DNA of 64,000 nt, from the NCBI RefSeq assembly GCF_963675165.1, contig NC_087385.1, forward strand, positions 6,436,912 to 6,500,911, written 5' to 3'. Below are positions 38,001 through 49,554 of this stretch, piece after piece. Position 1 is the stretch's first letter. Each line of letters opens with the position of its first letter. Source of the DNA: Halichondria panicea (taxonomy: Eukaryota > Porifera > Demospongiae > Suberitida > Halichondriidae). The notes under the pieces were generated by a model. That model made no database searches. It was not told the origin of the DNA and saw only the letters and a program-made list of their open reading frames with translations. The position numbers and the translations under genes were made by a program.

Positions 38001-39871
38001 CTTTTCCTACAGTACTCCTCGTGATCTGTTCTGTATTTCTCCTTATTATTTCCTAAGTCAGTCTGGCCTTTGTGTAGCACTTGTTCTGTGAGGATAACAC
38101 AGTACATAAGTTACTAGTTGCACTACTTTTGACTGACCTTTTGTGTCCAGTTCATCACGAAGTTTGCACAGTTGATTTCTCTCTGCAATGAAAAGCAGAG
38201 ACTTACGTTACTATACAGCACCATTACCCACCCACGCACACGCACCTTCAGACTCCTCCCTCTCCGTGTCAGCCAGCTGACTCCTGAGGACGGCCAGTCT
38301 CATTTTCACCAGCTCTCGCTCCCTCCGTCGTGCAAACCACGCCTCCTCTTCTCTTGTCAGAGACTCCACCCTCTCACGAGCCTGTGTGGCTGCACTGGCC
38401 ACTTGATTCAGTCGCTCCTGACCTCGGACCAGCTTCAACAACGTCGCGTTGACATAAGAGTCCCTCACCTGGTGAGAAAACAAATTGATTGCATATTGTG
38501 AAACCAATTATTGTTGTTTGTTAGTTATTGTAAAAGAATACAATTCCCAATACTCAAGTGTTTGGGAAAAGCTGCCAGCATTGTGCACACACGATGTGAG
38601 TGGTCTCACCTCTAGCTTGTTGACCTCAAGCAAGCTCTGTGGTGGGAGAAGCTTCTCCAGTGAGTGGGTGATCTTGGGAGGGCAGGGGACACCCCCCACT
38701 CCCGGGTGACTGTAGTAGCCCTCAAACATGCCCACCACCACTGAGTTGGGGGGGTACGAAGAACTGTCCTTGTTCACCTGTGACGTGTGTGTGTGTGTGT
38801 GTATGTGTGTGTGTGTGTGTGTGTATACACACGTAACGGTATTGTAAAAAATTGTCCATTCATTATCATTACAAATTGTAGAAACACAAACGTAATACTG
38901 TATGCAGTAATGCTGTATGCAAGTATACACAGCATGATGATTTCATACCAGACTTCCAAGATAGACTAGGCCGGCCAACTCGATGGTTTTCTCAAAGACC
39001 AGCATCATCTCATTACTCCCGTTTGTCCTCAGCCACAGCTTGAGTACGAATGCTACACAGTACTGGAGTCAAGGAGACACCCATACCACAACACACTCAG
39101 TTCTTAATAATAATACGACAGGATACAAGGAATTGCCGAGTATTTCTGGAGCTCCGAGTAATTGAACTGCACTGCCTCCCAAGAGGGGTTCTGGGAGAGA
39201 TGCATGTAGTGAGGACAGTTAAGCAACAGTCTATTGTGTGGTATATTCTATACACTCAATGTGTATTCAATCAGGAGACCACGAACAAAACTTACATAAG
39301 ACTTCGGCACAGAGTAGCTCTTGTACAGAACTGCAGAATAATTAACAATCAAGGCTATGAGTTAGTACGATTGTAACACTGGCAGAAATGCTACCCAAAC
39401 CACGTGATTAAGTCATACCTTTGTCTGGGTAGTGGGCCGGATGGATGGTGAAATGTGTTTCCATGGCAATAGGGTCTAAGAGGAGGGCAGGATTCGTCTC
39501 GTGTAAGGTGAGGTTACGGATCACTACACTCTTGACATGACGGAGACGATGCTACAGAGGAAGACATTTAATAGCAAGATCATCAGTTGGAACAGCTTCG
39601 AATAGCTTCAAGCAATAGCCATTATAATTTGGGGAATATTGATAAAGGGGGGCGGGGCTACCCTGTGCAAGGTACGTACGTATGTACATGGGAATGCTCC
39701 AATACTTAGTCCATATAAACAATCACATTCTCTGAGTCTCTCTACCTTAGGATACCTAACTGTACACTCCTAGTTGGAACAGCTCTACATAGTTCTTAAG
39801 TGTTTCACCTGCTGTGTCCTCAGATAGACATGTCTGGCAACAGAGATGCGGTGGGAGCCTCTGGAAGACAT
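35006..39871 (-). CDS. UVRAG: UVRAG, subunit of the Vps34/Beclin-1 complex II
   Basis: Fourteen exons in phase give 837 residues (human 699): 39809-39871, 39419-39551, 39296-39330, 39127-39190, 38949-39052, 38610-38777, 38246-38468, 38138-38182, 38001-38085, 37738-37883, 36940-37111, 36612-36690, 36302-36396, 35006-36107. Residues 22-135 form the C2 domain (HRLRHVKSVVIRNLTLHE, NPSWEAVQFNYSEL, SFVLKLWLRTNG). A coiled coil spans about 190-310 (RLNQVASAATQARERVESL). The UVRAG core follows: VALGYVAHLVHHLAQILLVP, QYEIRPNGSRSHICDYI, EFPLYLKSVERALFHYAVHL and NKNIAQ. A Ser/Thr/Pro-rich tail (about 471-837) is longer than in vertebrates and poorly conserved. The protein pairs with Beclin-1 and promotes PI3P formation in endosome and autophagosome maturation. 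Intron 4 looks U12-type. The last exon was copied, truncated, at 27868. Confidence 0.92.
36768..36891. repeat. 62-base tandem duplication, UVRAG intron 11
   Basis: Two near-identical direct copies starting CATTGTGTATGCTAAACTAC at about 36768 and 36830. Confidence 0.9.
37200..37710. repeat. Degenerate dispersed repeat, UVRAG intron 10
   Basis: Internally repeated: CTCAATTCT...AATTTGGAAC followed by CCATGGGCTATA occurs near 37357-37420 and 37648-37698. It includes the palindrome CCATGGGCTATAATAGCCCA(TGG) near 37410. Part is also present inverted at 56860-56960 (CCATCTGAACGGGC, CTAAGCTTTCAAAATATCAT). Confidence 0.75.
38785..38824 (+). repeat. GT microsatellite next to UVRAG exon 6 acceptor
   Basis: (GT)n with one interruption, directly upstream (on the minus strand) of the exon 38610-38777 acceptor, where it reads as a CA-rich tract. 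Confidence 0.9.
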
Positions 39872-40098
39872 TGAGCACCGGCCGTATTCGTGGGCCTAAC
39901 TCTGTGTCCGTCACAACAAACAATCTCTTAGCTGTCCAGTCTTAATCTTCTGTTGATCCGGATCCAAACATAAATCTTTTCCCAAGTGCTTTTTAATGTT
40001 TAAATATTACTTTCAGTAAAAGGTTATGATTCGCTTAATTAGATCTAGATAAAACACAGCAATGGCTCATTTGCTCTTGTTATAAAGTACATGTAACA

Positions 40099-40104
40099 TT
40101 TATT
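40099..40104 (-). terminator. Polyadenylation signal of COG6
   Basis: AATAAA on the minus strand, 36-42 bases after the COG6 stop codon. Confidence 0.6.
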
Positions 40105-40140
40105 ATTGGTAAGACAAAACATAAATTTTGAAAAAAAAAA

Positions 40141-42110
40141 TTAACATAAGCTAAGAATTTGCTTGACCTGCTGCAATGTATAGGGCAGTATTGTCTGTGT
40201 AGCTGATTCCCCTTTCTCTGCCAAAATTGCACCGTAAACTGTCTCATAAGAACGTACAAACAATTCCAACGATTTCTTTTCCGCCTCGTCTCTAAGCCTT
40301 GTACTCAGAATCAGCTGAAACTGGTCAAGTTGGTACTGTTCTGGTCCCGTGACAACTCTTTGTACACTATCTAAATAATCTCTCCCGTTACCAAGCTCTG
40401 TGTCGATGTTCTCAGCTTTCAACACAGCGTCGTGCAACCCAGACAGTCCAGCAGATTCAACGAGAACTTTTTGCTGTCCTTCTATTACACTCGTCATGTG
40501 TGATTGGATTTGGAACTCGAGGCTCTCAACTTGTGTGTCTGTGAACTCGTACAGCGATATTGTGCTTTGGATGCGATACAGAGTATTGATGAGGTACACG
40601 GCACGATCCAGGTGGTCCAGAGAGTGGGCAGACTCGTTGCAGTACTGTATGAGAGGGTCAATGCATGAGCTGAGAATCAGCTTGAGGTCCTGGTCTTGAG
40701 TATTGCTAGCCAGCACAGTCATATCCCTCGAGCTCAGAATGCTCTGGAGGAGAGAGAGAACGTCACTTGTTTTTGAGGCTGGAGTGAGATCAGGTAGAGG
40801 AGCTTCCATGCTCTCGAGTAGCTTGGATGTCTGCGATGTCAGCGAACTATAAAACATTTTGGATTGAAGATCGGACAATTCTGTGACGGTCCGTACTAGG
40901 GGTGCATCAGTGCCTAAATGACCCTCAAAAACTCCAGCATAGTATCGTAGGAGGCTCACAAGTTGGTAGGCAGTAGTGGGTACAGTTGAGGAGACCACGA
41001 CTTGCTCGATTCGAGTGTGTAATGGACGACAGGCTCCCTCCGTTACCATACTGAGGATGGAAATCACTTTCTCGCGATTTTGCTCTAACAGTAGTCCAGC
41101 AATGTGATCGTTTTCGGTAGCTATCGCTTGGTGGAGCCAGCCAAGCATATCACTGCAATATCGAACAGGGTCATGTGAATGCAATTCGATTGGACGGCCG
41201 GAGTTTCCCTCGCGAGTTAGAGCATCAATGAAGCATCTCACGAGTGCATTACGACGTGCTATGCTGTATTCATCCAGACAATACTGGAGGAGAATGGACC
41301 TATTCTGAAGCTCAGTGAGGGCTTGTCGTAGGTTAGGATTGGTCTCGGGTGCATCAGTGTTCATTGCTCGACATTGGCTCTGGGTCCAGTGGTACAGTTG
41401 TTCATAAGCAGACTCTAGGTGCATTGCCATTGACTCCATGATCTCCAAACCAGCTCTCTGTTGGCTTGTACGCAGAAGGATTTTGCAGTCCTCGTGAATT
41501 CGCTTGACTCGAGCCATAGCCTCGAAGAAGTCTTCGTTAACGAAACTAGAGCGTGGATTTCGTCGACCGTGACCGTGTGACCCCACAAGCAACTGTAGTT
41601 GACTAGATGTGAGTTCGAATTTCTTCAAAAAAGCGTCAACAACTGTTGACCGCATTTCGAGGTGTTTGCTCTTATTCTGTAATTGTGCAGTTTCTCTCAG
41701 AAGACCCGACGTTTGGCTTTTGGCAGAATTCAATCTGGTACTCATATCATCACAACAGACTTTCATTGTGGAAACGTCTTCTTGAATTCCTTTAATCTGC
41801 CCGACCAGCTCTTCCATACACTTCAGAAAGCTTTCGTTTAGGATTAGACTGCGTCTTTCCAAATCACTTCTCAAGTTTCTCCGAGCCTGTATTATGTAGT
41901 AAAAGATGATTTATGCACATGTGGTATTCATATTGAACGTACCTGGAGTGTGTTTTCGTCGAGGAATGATGAAAGAACTTGTAGCGCTTCAAGAGTCTCT
42001 TTGTCATTGTCCAAATTGTTCTGAAGGATCTTCTGTAGTTTCTTTGCGAGAGGGTTCTGGTGTACTTGGGGAGGAGGTAGGGAAGAAGCTGGAGCTGCTG
42101 TTTCAGCCAT
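40141..42110 (-). CDS. COG6: COG6, conserved oligomeric Golgi complex subunit 6
   Basis: Two exons only: 41943-42110 (56 codons) and 40141-41886 (582 codons including the stop), giving 637 residues (human 657). The start [14 protein letters not shown] is followed by the conserved [12 protein letters not shown] and [14 protein letters not shown]. The second exon begins [14 protein letters not shown] and continues with the coiled-coil-rich N-terminal COG6 region ([35 protein letters not shown]), then the helical C-terminal rods ([33 protein letters not shown]). COG6 is in lobe B of the COG tether, which works with SNAREs in retrograde traffic within the Golgi. A 1.7 kb second exon is unusual among its many-exon neighbours. 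It is head-to-head with PSMD1. Confidence 0.95.
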
Positions 42111-42199
42111 TTTGGGGACCTTTACCAAGACGGCTCTATATGGAACCCTTTGCCAAGTCAGCATAAATCCATGTGGTGAGAGAAAAAAAGTGGTGAATA
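42111..42199. promoter_or_regulatory. Short bidirectional promoter, COG6/PSMD1
   Basis: Only 89 bases separate the two ATG codons (COG6 minus, PSMD1 plus), so both transcripts must start within or very near this stretch. No TATA box is visible. Confidence 0.75.
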
Positions 42200-45100
42200 A
42201 TGGCCGTGGGAGCTAGTTTAACTTCAGCTGGTGAGTGTGTGTGTGCGCGTGTGTGCATATGAGGGACATTACAATACCAGGACAATGTATACAGATTATA
42301 CTAATGAGACCCTTCCAATAAATCCATACTCTAGTTCACACGTACATACATTTTTGTACATATGTCGTATATACGTACATATATAGGCTTGTAAGCGTGT
42401 GTTACTTGTCCGTACCGTGTGAGTGATAACGATATCATCTATTCTCTCTGACAGCGGGGATCTTATCTTTGCTCAAGGAGTCTGAAGATGAGATTAAAGC
42501 CTTTGCGCTAAAGAGACTGGACCAACTGGTGGATGTCTTCTGGGCCGAAATTGCAGAGTCCATCAGTGGAATGTAAGTACCAGTGTTCTGCTTAATAGTG
42601 TAAGCATCATATTCATACAAGCAAGATTTGATACTCCTCCCTCCAGAGAGGAGCTGTCTGAGAGAAAAGACTTTGTTGAGAGAGAGCTGGCTTGTCTGGT
42701 TGCCTCCAAGGTATTCTATCATCTTGGTTCTTTCGAGGACTCGTTGAACTTTGCCCTTGGCGCTGGACCTCAGTTCGACGTCAACGGCACCTCAGAATAC
42801 ATTGAAACTATCATTTGTAAGTTGACGTGTGACCTGTATGCTATAATAATGCTAGCCGGCCCATTCTTTGATTTTGTTGGTGTATTAACTTTATGAGAAC
42901 CCCCTCGTGCAGCCCAATGCATTGACCGGTACACTGAACTGAAAGTGAAACAATTTGATGGCTTGTTGGAGGAGGGGCGTGAGATCGACCCCAGACTGGA
43001 GACCATTGTGGACCGCATGTTTGTCAGGTGTCTGGCTGACAAGAGGTACAACCAAGCTGTCGGTATCTCCTTTGAAACCAGGAGAATAGATATTCTGGAG
43101 CAAGTCATCAGACGAGCAGTAAGTGTGTCCACTATCTGTGTTTGCTTCAAGCAGCAGCACCAGTACATCAATCTGTTTCATTCCAAGCTAATCTAATTAT
43201 TTAATTAAATCTCTATTTACTGGTACATGTGTGAGTATTACTTCATACCTCCTCACACGTGTAGGATGACACTGAAGGAGTGCTAGCCTACTGTCTGAAG
43301 GTGGCCCTCTCCCTCACCAGCAGTAGGAGGTTCAGAAATGAGGTACACATCATTGCCATCATTTGGATGCTCTATAATTATTATACTTACTCTCTGTGTC
43401 TCGATAGGTGTTGCAAGTACTAGTACAGACCTATGAACAGCTCAATTCCCCAGACTACATCAGTGTGTGTCAGGTAAGGCCACCTCACTAGTGAGCACAA
43501 CCTCACGTTTATTGTCTCTCCCAGTGCTATATCTTCCTGGACAATCCTCAGAGCACTGCTCAGGTCCTGGAGACGCTGGCCAGGGGGTCCAAGGTAGGGT
43601 CAATCACACAATACTGGGGGTCCATTTACGGTTACGATTGTCTGTCCCACCCGTAGGATGATGCGTTGGTGGCGTATCAGATAGCCTTTGACCTCTACGA
43701 GAGTGCAACGCAGGACTTTTTGAGAAAGGTACAAGAAGCTATACGAGGATCAATGCCAGCCCCACCCCCTGCCCCACCCACCACTGAGAAGGCTGCCATT
43801 CTTGCAACTCCTGTACAGGAAACAGGTGAGCGAATGTTGTCCTGCGTTGATTTTAGTTTCTGTGCACTTTTTAGACTCCTTAGAATGCAACTGTGTGGCT
43901 TCATACAGGGTTCAAAATAATTATAATACCATAATTTTATAGCGGGGTAATTTTCAAGGGTCTAAAATTGCGAATTTTTGCAAATCTTTCATGTATAATA
44001 TTTTCGAGGATAGCAGTTTTTTTTAGCGGACTTGTATATTGAACATGCATTTTCACGGTTGAAATTTTCGCGGCTTGGTGAAATTTGCAAAAATATTAGC
44101 CCTCGAAAATTACCAGCTATACGGTATCAGGAGTCCATGATAATATGCATGACAGTTAGAATGGCAGCTGCACACATTTCCTTGTGTACAGGTGAGGCCA
44201 CAACCTCCGCTGAAGTGGGACAAGTCACCGAGAGTGAAGCCATGGAAACAGAGCAATCAACTAATCCCGAACCTCCAACAAAGTCACATGACCAGTCAGG
44301 TGAACTGGATCCAGAGTGGGTAGGGCATTTGAAGTCAGTGGACAGGATATTGGGAGGAGAGATGACCGTCCGTTTTCACCAAGAGTTTCTTATTCGAAAC
44401 AACCACACCGACCTCCAGATACTCAAGAACATAAAGGTATCGACTACCTGAACCGGTTGAGTTTGTGATACACAATTGTACGTACATTTTTGGCAGCTTT
44501 CCGAGGCTTGACAAATGAATACACAATATGCTGTATGTACATATACGTTTACACTGTATTACACACACACTCATATTAACTACACCCACTCCATTAGGAG
44601 GTGAGCCGCCACTCCATTGTACACAATGCGACTGTCATTGCCAACGGTCTGATGCACTTTGGTACAACGAGTGACGTGTTCCTGAGAGAGAACCTGGACT
44701 GGCTCAAGCAAGCCTCCAATTGGGCCAAGTTCACAGCCACAGCCAGTCTGGGACTGATTCACTATGTAAGCTTGATTCCATCCAGCCTCTTGTAGACTAT
44801 ACAAAAAATGTACTGCACATGTACGTATAATAGCCTTTGTAAAATTGGCCTGCTTGGGAGGTAATTGAATTCTAGATGCTTTGCTTCAGAATTGCTGCTT
44901 CAACTTTTTGTGCAGTATAATTAAAGCTAGCTAGTATTATCACTTACGTACCCCTTAGTCACTGTATGCAAAATCATCATTTGGCAGGGTCACGAGAAGG
45001 AAGCTCTCAACCTGATGGCATCGTATTTGCCCAGAGACTCGAGTGGGAGTAGCCCTTACGCTGAAGGGGGTGGTCTCTATGCTATTGGTGAGTGGCCTCT

Positions 45101-48100
45101 CCAATCATGGTTGTTAGAAGAGTTGATCACATGTGATGTTTACTCTACTGCAGGTCTCATTCACGCCAACCATGGCCTCAACATGATGGACTATCTCTCC
45201 AAAGAGCTCAGAAATACGAGTGAAGTGAGTTAGGACATGGCTATTGGTGACGCATCCATGTACACCTGCTAGCCTATGGTTGACTGCACTTGTTCTCACT
45301 CACTCAGGTGGTCCGTCATGGAGGCTGTCTCGGTCTAGGACTGGCAGCCATGGGAACTGCTAACTTAGGTATGTGTCAGAATGTGAAAATTTATAATTGT
45401 GTGTTTGTACATAATTATACGCTTTATATGGGATTGTACAAACTGCTTCTTTACCCCGCCCCCCTCTATAGATGCGTACGAGCAGTTGAAGGAGAATCTG
45501 ATGACTCGTGATGATGCTGTGATTGGAGAGGCAGCTGGTCTGGCAATGGGACTGGTCATGATAGGCACTCGCAACGAAATGGCCATAGAGGACATGGTCA
45601 ATGTAAGCAAGTGTGTGTGTGTGGGTGTGTGGGTGTGTGTGGGTGTATATCGTCCTCTAATGAATAATTAAACGTCGAGATCTGTATTATGTTCACTGCA
45701 GTATGCTCGAGACACTCAACACGAGAAGATACAACGTGGTCTGTCACTGGGAGTAGCTATGGTAAGGGAGTCAGTATCTCTCTGCCATGCTTTAGTGGCT
45801 GGAGCTTTAGACATTTGTATTCAAAGTTAATAAGTCTAAGTGTTTAGCTGTTTACCTTATCCTCTCTGATATTCAACCGACTCCTCCCCTCCCTATAGTT
45901 GATGTACGGTCAGCTGGAGGAGGCAGACTCCATGATAGAGGACCTATGTAGGGACAAGGACCCTCTCCTACGACGTTGTGGAATGTTCACCATAGCCATG
46001 GCTTACTGTGGCTCTGGTAACAACAAGGCCATTAGGAAACTCCTTCATGTGGCAGTGAGTTGAACAGCTAACACACAAGTAACACTGCTTTCAAACCTTC
46101 ATGCATGTGTAACCACATGTATACAATATCCTTATGCCCAACCTCAGGTTAGTGACGTTGACGATAATGTGCGAAGAACAGCTGTAACTTGTCTGGGCTT
46201 TATCCTCTTCAGGTAACCAATCTCTGTGCCCCCCCCTCTCCTATAGAACCACACTGACCCTCCCCCTCCCCCCAGATCTCCTGAGCATTGCCCCCACGTG
46301 GTCTCGCTCCTCTCTGAGAGCTTCAATCCTCACGTCAGGGCGGGGTCAGCACTGGCCCTGGGCATTGCCTGTGCTAGCAGTGGCAACAAGGAGGCTCTCT
46401 CCCTCATAGAACCCATGCTCTCAGACTCTGTGCCATTTGTACAACAGGTGAGTGAATGGTATCATCTTACATGTGTACATGTAGTTTAGCGGAATTGTAC
46501 ACCACAACATTTAGTGTTCTATCCACAACCCTAATTTTCTGGTTGCCTATAATTAAATTAAAGTACCAAGTACATGCTATTGTATCTAGCACTGCTCCTC
46601 CACAGTCTGCTCTGGTGGCCTCAGCAATGATCCTCATCCAACACACTCCCGTCATGAGTTCAAAGGTCACCTTCTACAAGCAGCACTATGCCAAGGTGGT
46701 CTCCGACAAGCACGAGCACAATCTCGTCAAACTGGGCGCAGTCATAGCTCAAGGAATTATCAACGCTGGCGGCTGCAATGTCACTATATCACTGCAGTCT
46801 CGGACAGGTCACATGAGCATGAGGACGGCCGTGGGTCTGATGGTGTTCTCCCAGTTCTGGTTCTGGTACCCACTCAGTTTGTTCCTGTCTCTGGCCCTCA
46901 CCCCCACGGCCATTATTGGTCTCAACGCTGACCTCAAGGTGATTACAACATGCACCACTAGAGCTAGACCCTCTGATTAAAGTGTGCTAGCATGCACACA
47001 ACTTGTGTATCAATTTCAACTAGTACTTGTATCTATAGTTTATGCTGTGTTTTGTATTTATGTTTTCTCATGGGTCATTAGTTTTTGCTGATCTATTTAA
47101 CTAAGCCAGTGTTAAACCATTTATCCATCGTATAGATGCCCAAGCTGGAGTTCCGGTCGAGTATGAAGCCGTCCATGTATGCCTATCCTGCACCTCTGGA
47201 GAAGGAGAAGGAAAAGTTCAAAGAAAAGGTAAGTGGAAGGATTATATTGCTCCTTCCAGTACATGTACGAATGTGTTACGGATATAGTAGACTAGCTATT
47301 ATACATGTGCATGTAGTTGTTGCCTTATTAGGTATGGAGGATCAAATATCTGTTGTCTCCTCACGTCTGTTGTGTGTTGTGTTACCCTGTGCGTACTCAG
47401 TCACGTACGCGTGCTCGGAGGCTCGCTATACACATGTACATGTACATACAAGTGGTGACCCTCTAATTGTTTGCACACTACCTAGCGGATGTTTGTAGAG
47501 GATCGGTTGAACTCGGTTCATTCCTTCAGCCCCCCACTCTCATTGTTGTACTAAAGTCCACTAATTAAGAGATCTTATCTCGCCACATTATCTATTATTG
47601 TTGGGGCATTTTCATCATTTTTGGTTCACATAATCGTGCTCTTTAATGTATTTCTATCCTCTCTGAATGTGTTCATTCGTTACCTCCTCTTACGTAACAG
47701 GCCACACATTACACCTCCTTGTATCACCACTGTGCAGGTGGAGGCAGCCGTGTTGTCTGTCACAGCCAAAGCCAAGGCCAAGTTACAGAAGAAGGCAGCT
47801 GCTAGAGCTGTCTCTGTCTCTGAAGAGGCCATGGACACGGTTAGTGGTGGAGGGGGGCAAAGGGTCTGTGTGACTATGTTGCCTGATAATTTATTATGCC
47901 TCGGTGCGCATGCGCAAGCGAGGTATACGGTAGTGTGTTTGTGTGTCTGTGTGTGTGTAGACCGCTACAGCTGCTCAAGGATGAATCAAGTGCAAGTAAG
48001 AGTTTCTATAGGCTTCTAGTCATGTTTACTTGGATTTTAATTCGTGGATTTGCAAAATAATGCTTCGTTCTCGAGTTATGCCTAGTTTTGCTTACTTGGA

Positions 48101-49511
48101 ATGCCATTGCAGCCTTTTCAGAAGAGTCCGTAGCAAAACTTGTTCACCGAGTGTTACTACTCTACTTAGTAGTTAGCTCTGCACTAGAACACTAGCTATT
48201 GGTAGCTGCAAGAGTGAGCAGAGAGCTGCAAGGCTCTGCTCACTTGCAGCCATTAATTTTAGACTTGAACTTTTGGCATCGATCGTTTTTAACAACAATC
48301 ATGGTTGATCATTACCCACTATTCGCATGCAGAAAATTCATCATAATCAATGTGTGTATAAAAGCTAGCTATTAGTAGTTTTATGTTATGTAGCTTTGGC
48401 ACCTCCACCGAGGCATCAGCACCCGCGGTGCTTTCATTAATTCTGGTTATTAATTGTGACCCCACCCACCTCTACACACATGTGTGATAGGACAAGCCGC
48501 CCACGTCTTCTTCAGAGGTAAAGATGGACACTGCTGAGACTGCTGAGTCAGCAGCAACTGCAGAGAAGGTAGAAAAAGTGGAGACTGTAAAGGAAGAAAA
48601 GACGGTTGAGGCACCAAAAGATGAAAAGATGGACACTGGTGAAGTGAAGGAAAAGAAGGCGGAGCCTGAGCCGGACTTTCAGATGCTCTCTAACCCAGCT
48701 AGAGTGCTCCCACAGCAGGTGAGGGGGTGTGACATGAGGGGGTGTGGCACATACTGTATACGAACGATTAATTCAGTACGAGGTAAATTCTAAAATAAGT
48801 TAAATATATATAGTTATGTCTAGATCTGCTCTGATGATAGTATAGACGTGTGTACCATTCCACAAGGGGGGGGGAGGGCATGAGAATGGACTGCGTACTG
48901 GGTGGTCATCTATGAGCTTGCGTGTAGTTCATGTGTGGTAGAGACATTGCATGATGTTTTAATGGTCACTCTGAGTGGTTCTTAAAACATGAATGTCTGT
49001 TTGAGAATGTGGAGTGTGTGTGTGCGTGTGGTAGCTTTTTAGACTGTATGTCTTTGTTTGTTATGCTTACCTGACCACCCGCTAAAATCGCTATGCATAA
49101 TTATGTTCTGGCTGATTGGTTTGTCTCTGTGTGCACAGTGCGGCTTAATGCATCACACTGCTTACTCAATAGTCAGCTTGTGCTGTACTGTACACTCATG
49201 TAATAATTGGGAGGAAATTGTAAATTGTAGGAAATAGCCTGTTTCCATTTCTCAATGATTGAACGGGAAGTTCCTAATATGCCATTGCCCCTCTCCAAAC
49301 CACATGAGAGAATCACTAACGGATGTTTGACTATAACCTGCTCATTAGTCCATTGTGGAGTGTTTATGCTCCCAAACTGACTTCACTGTCAATATTTCCT
49401 GATACTTCTGTTTCCTGCTTGGGGTAATATGAAAATGTCTTGTTTTGCTTCCAATGGCTTTGTAGTACAGTGCACACACACACCCCCCCCCCCACACACA
49501 CACATACCCCT

Positions 49512-49554
<43 letters not shown>

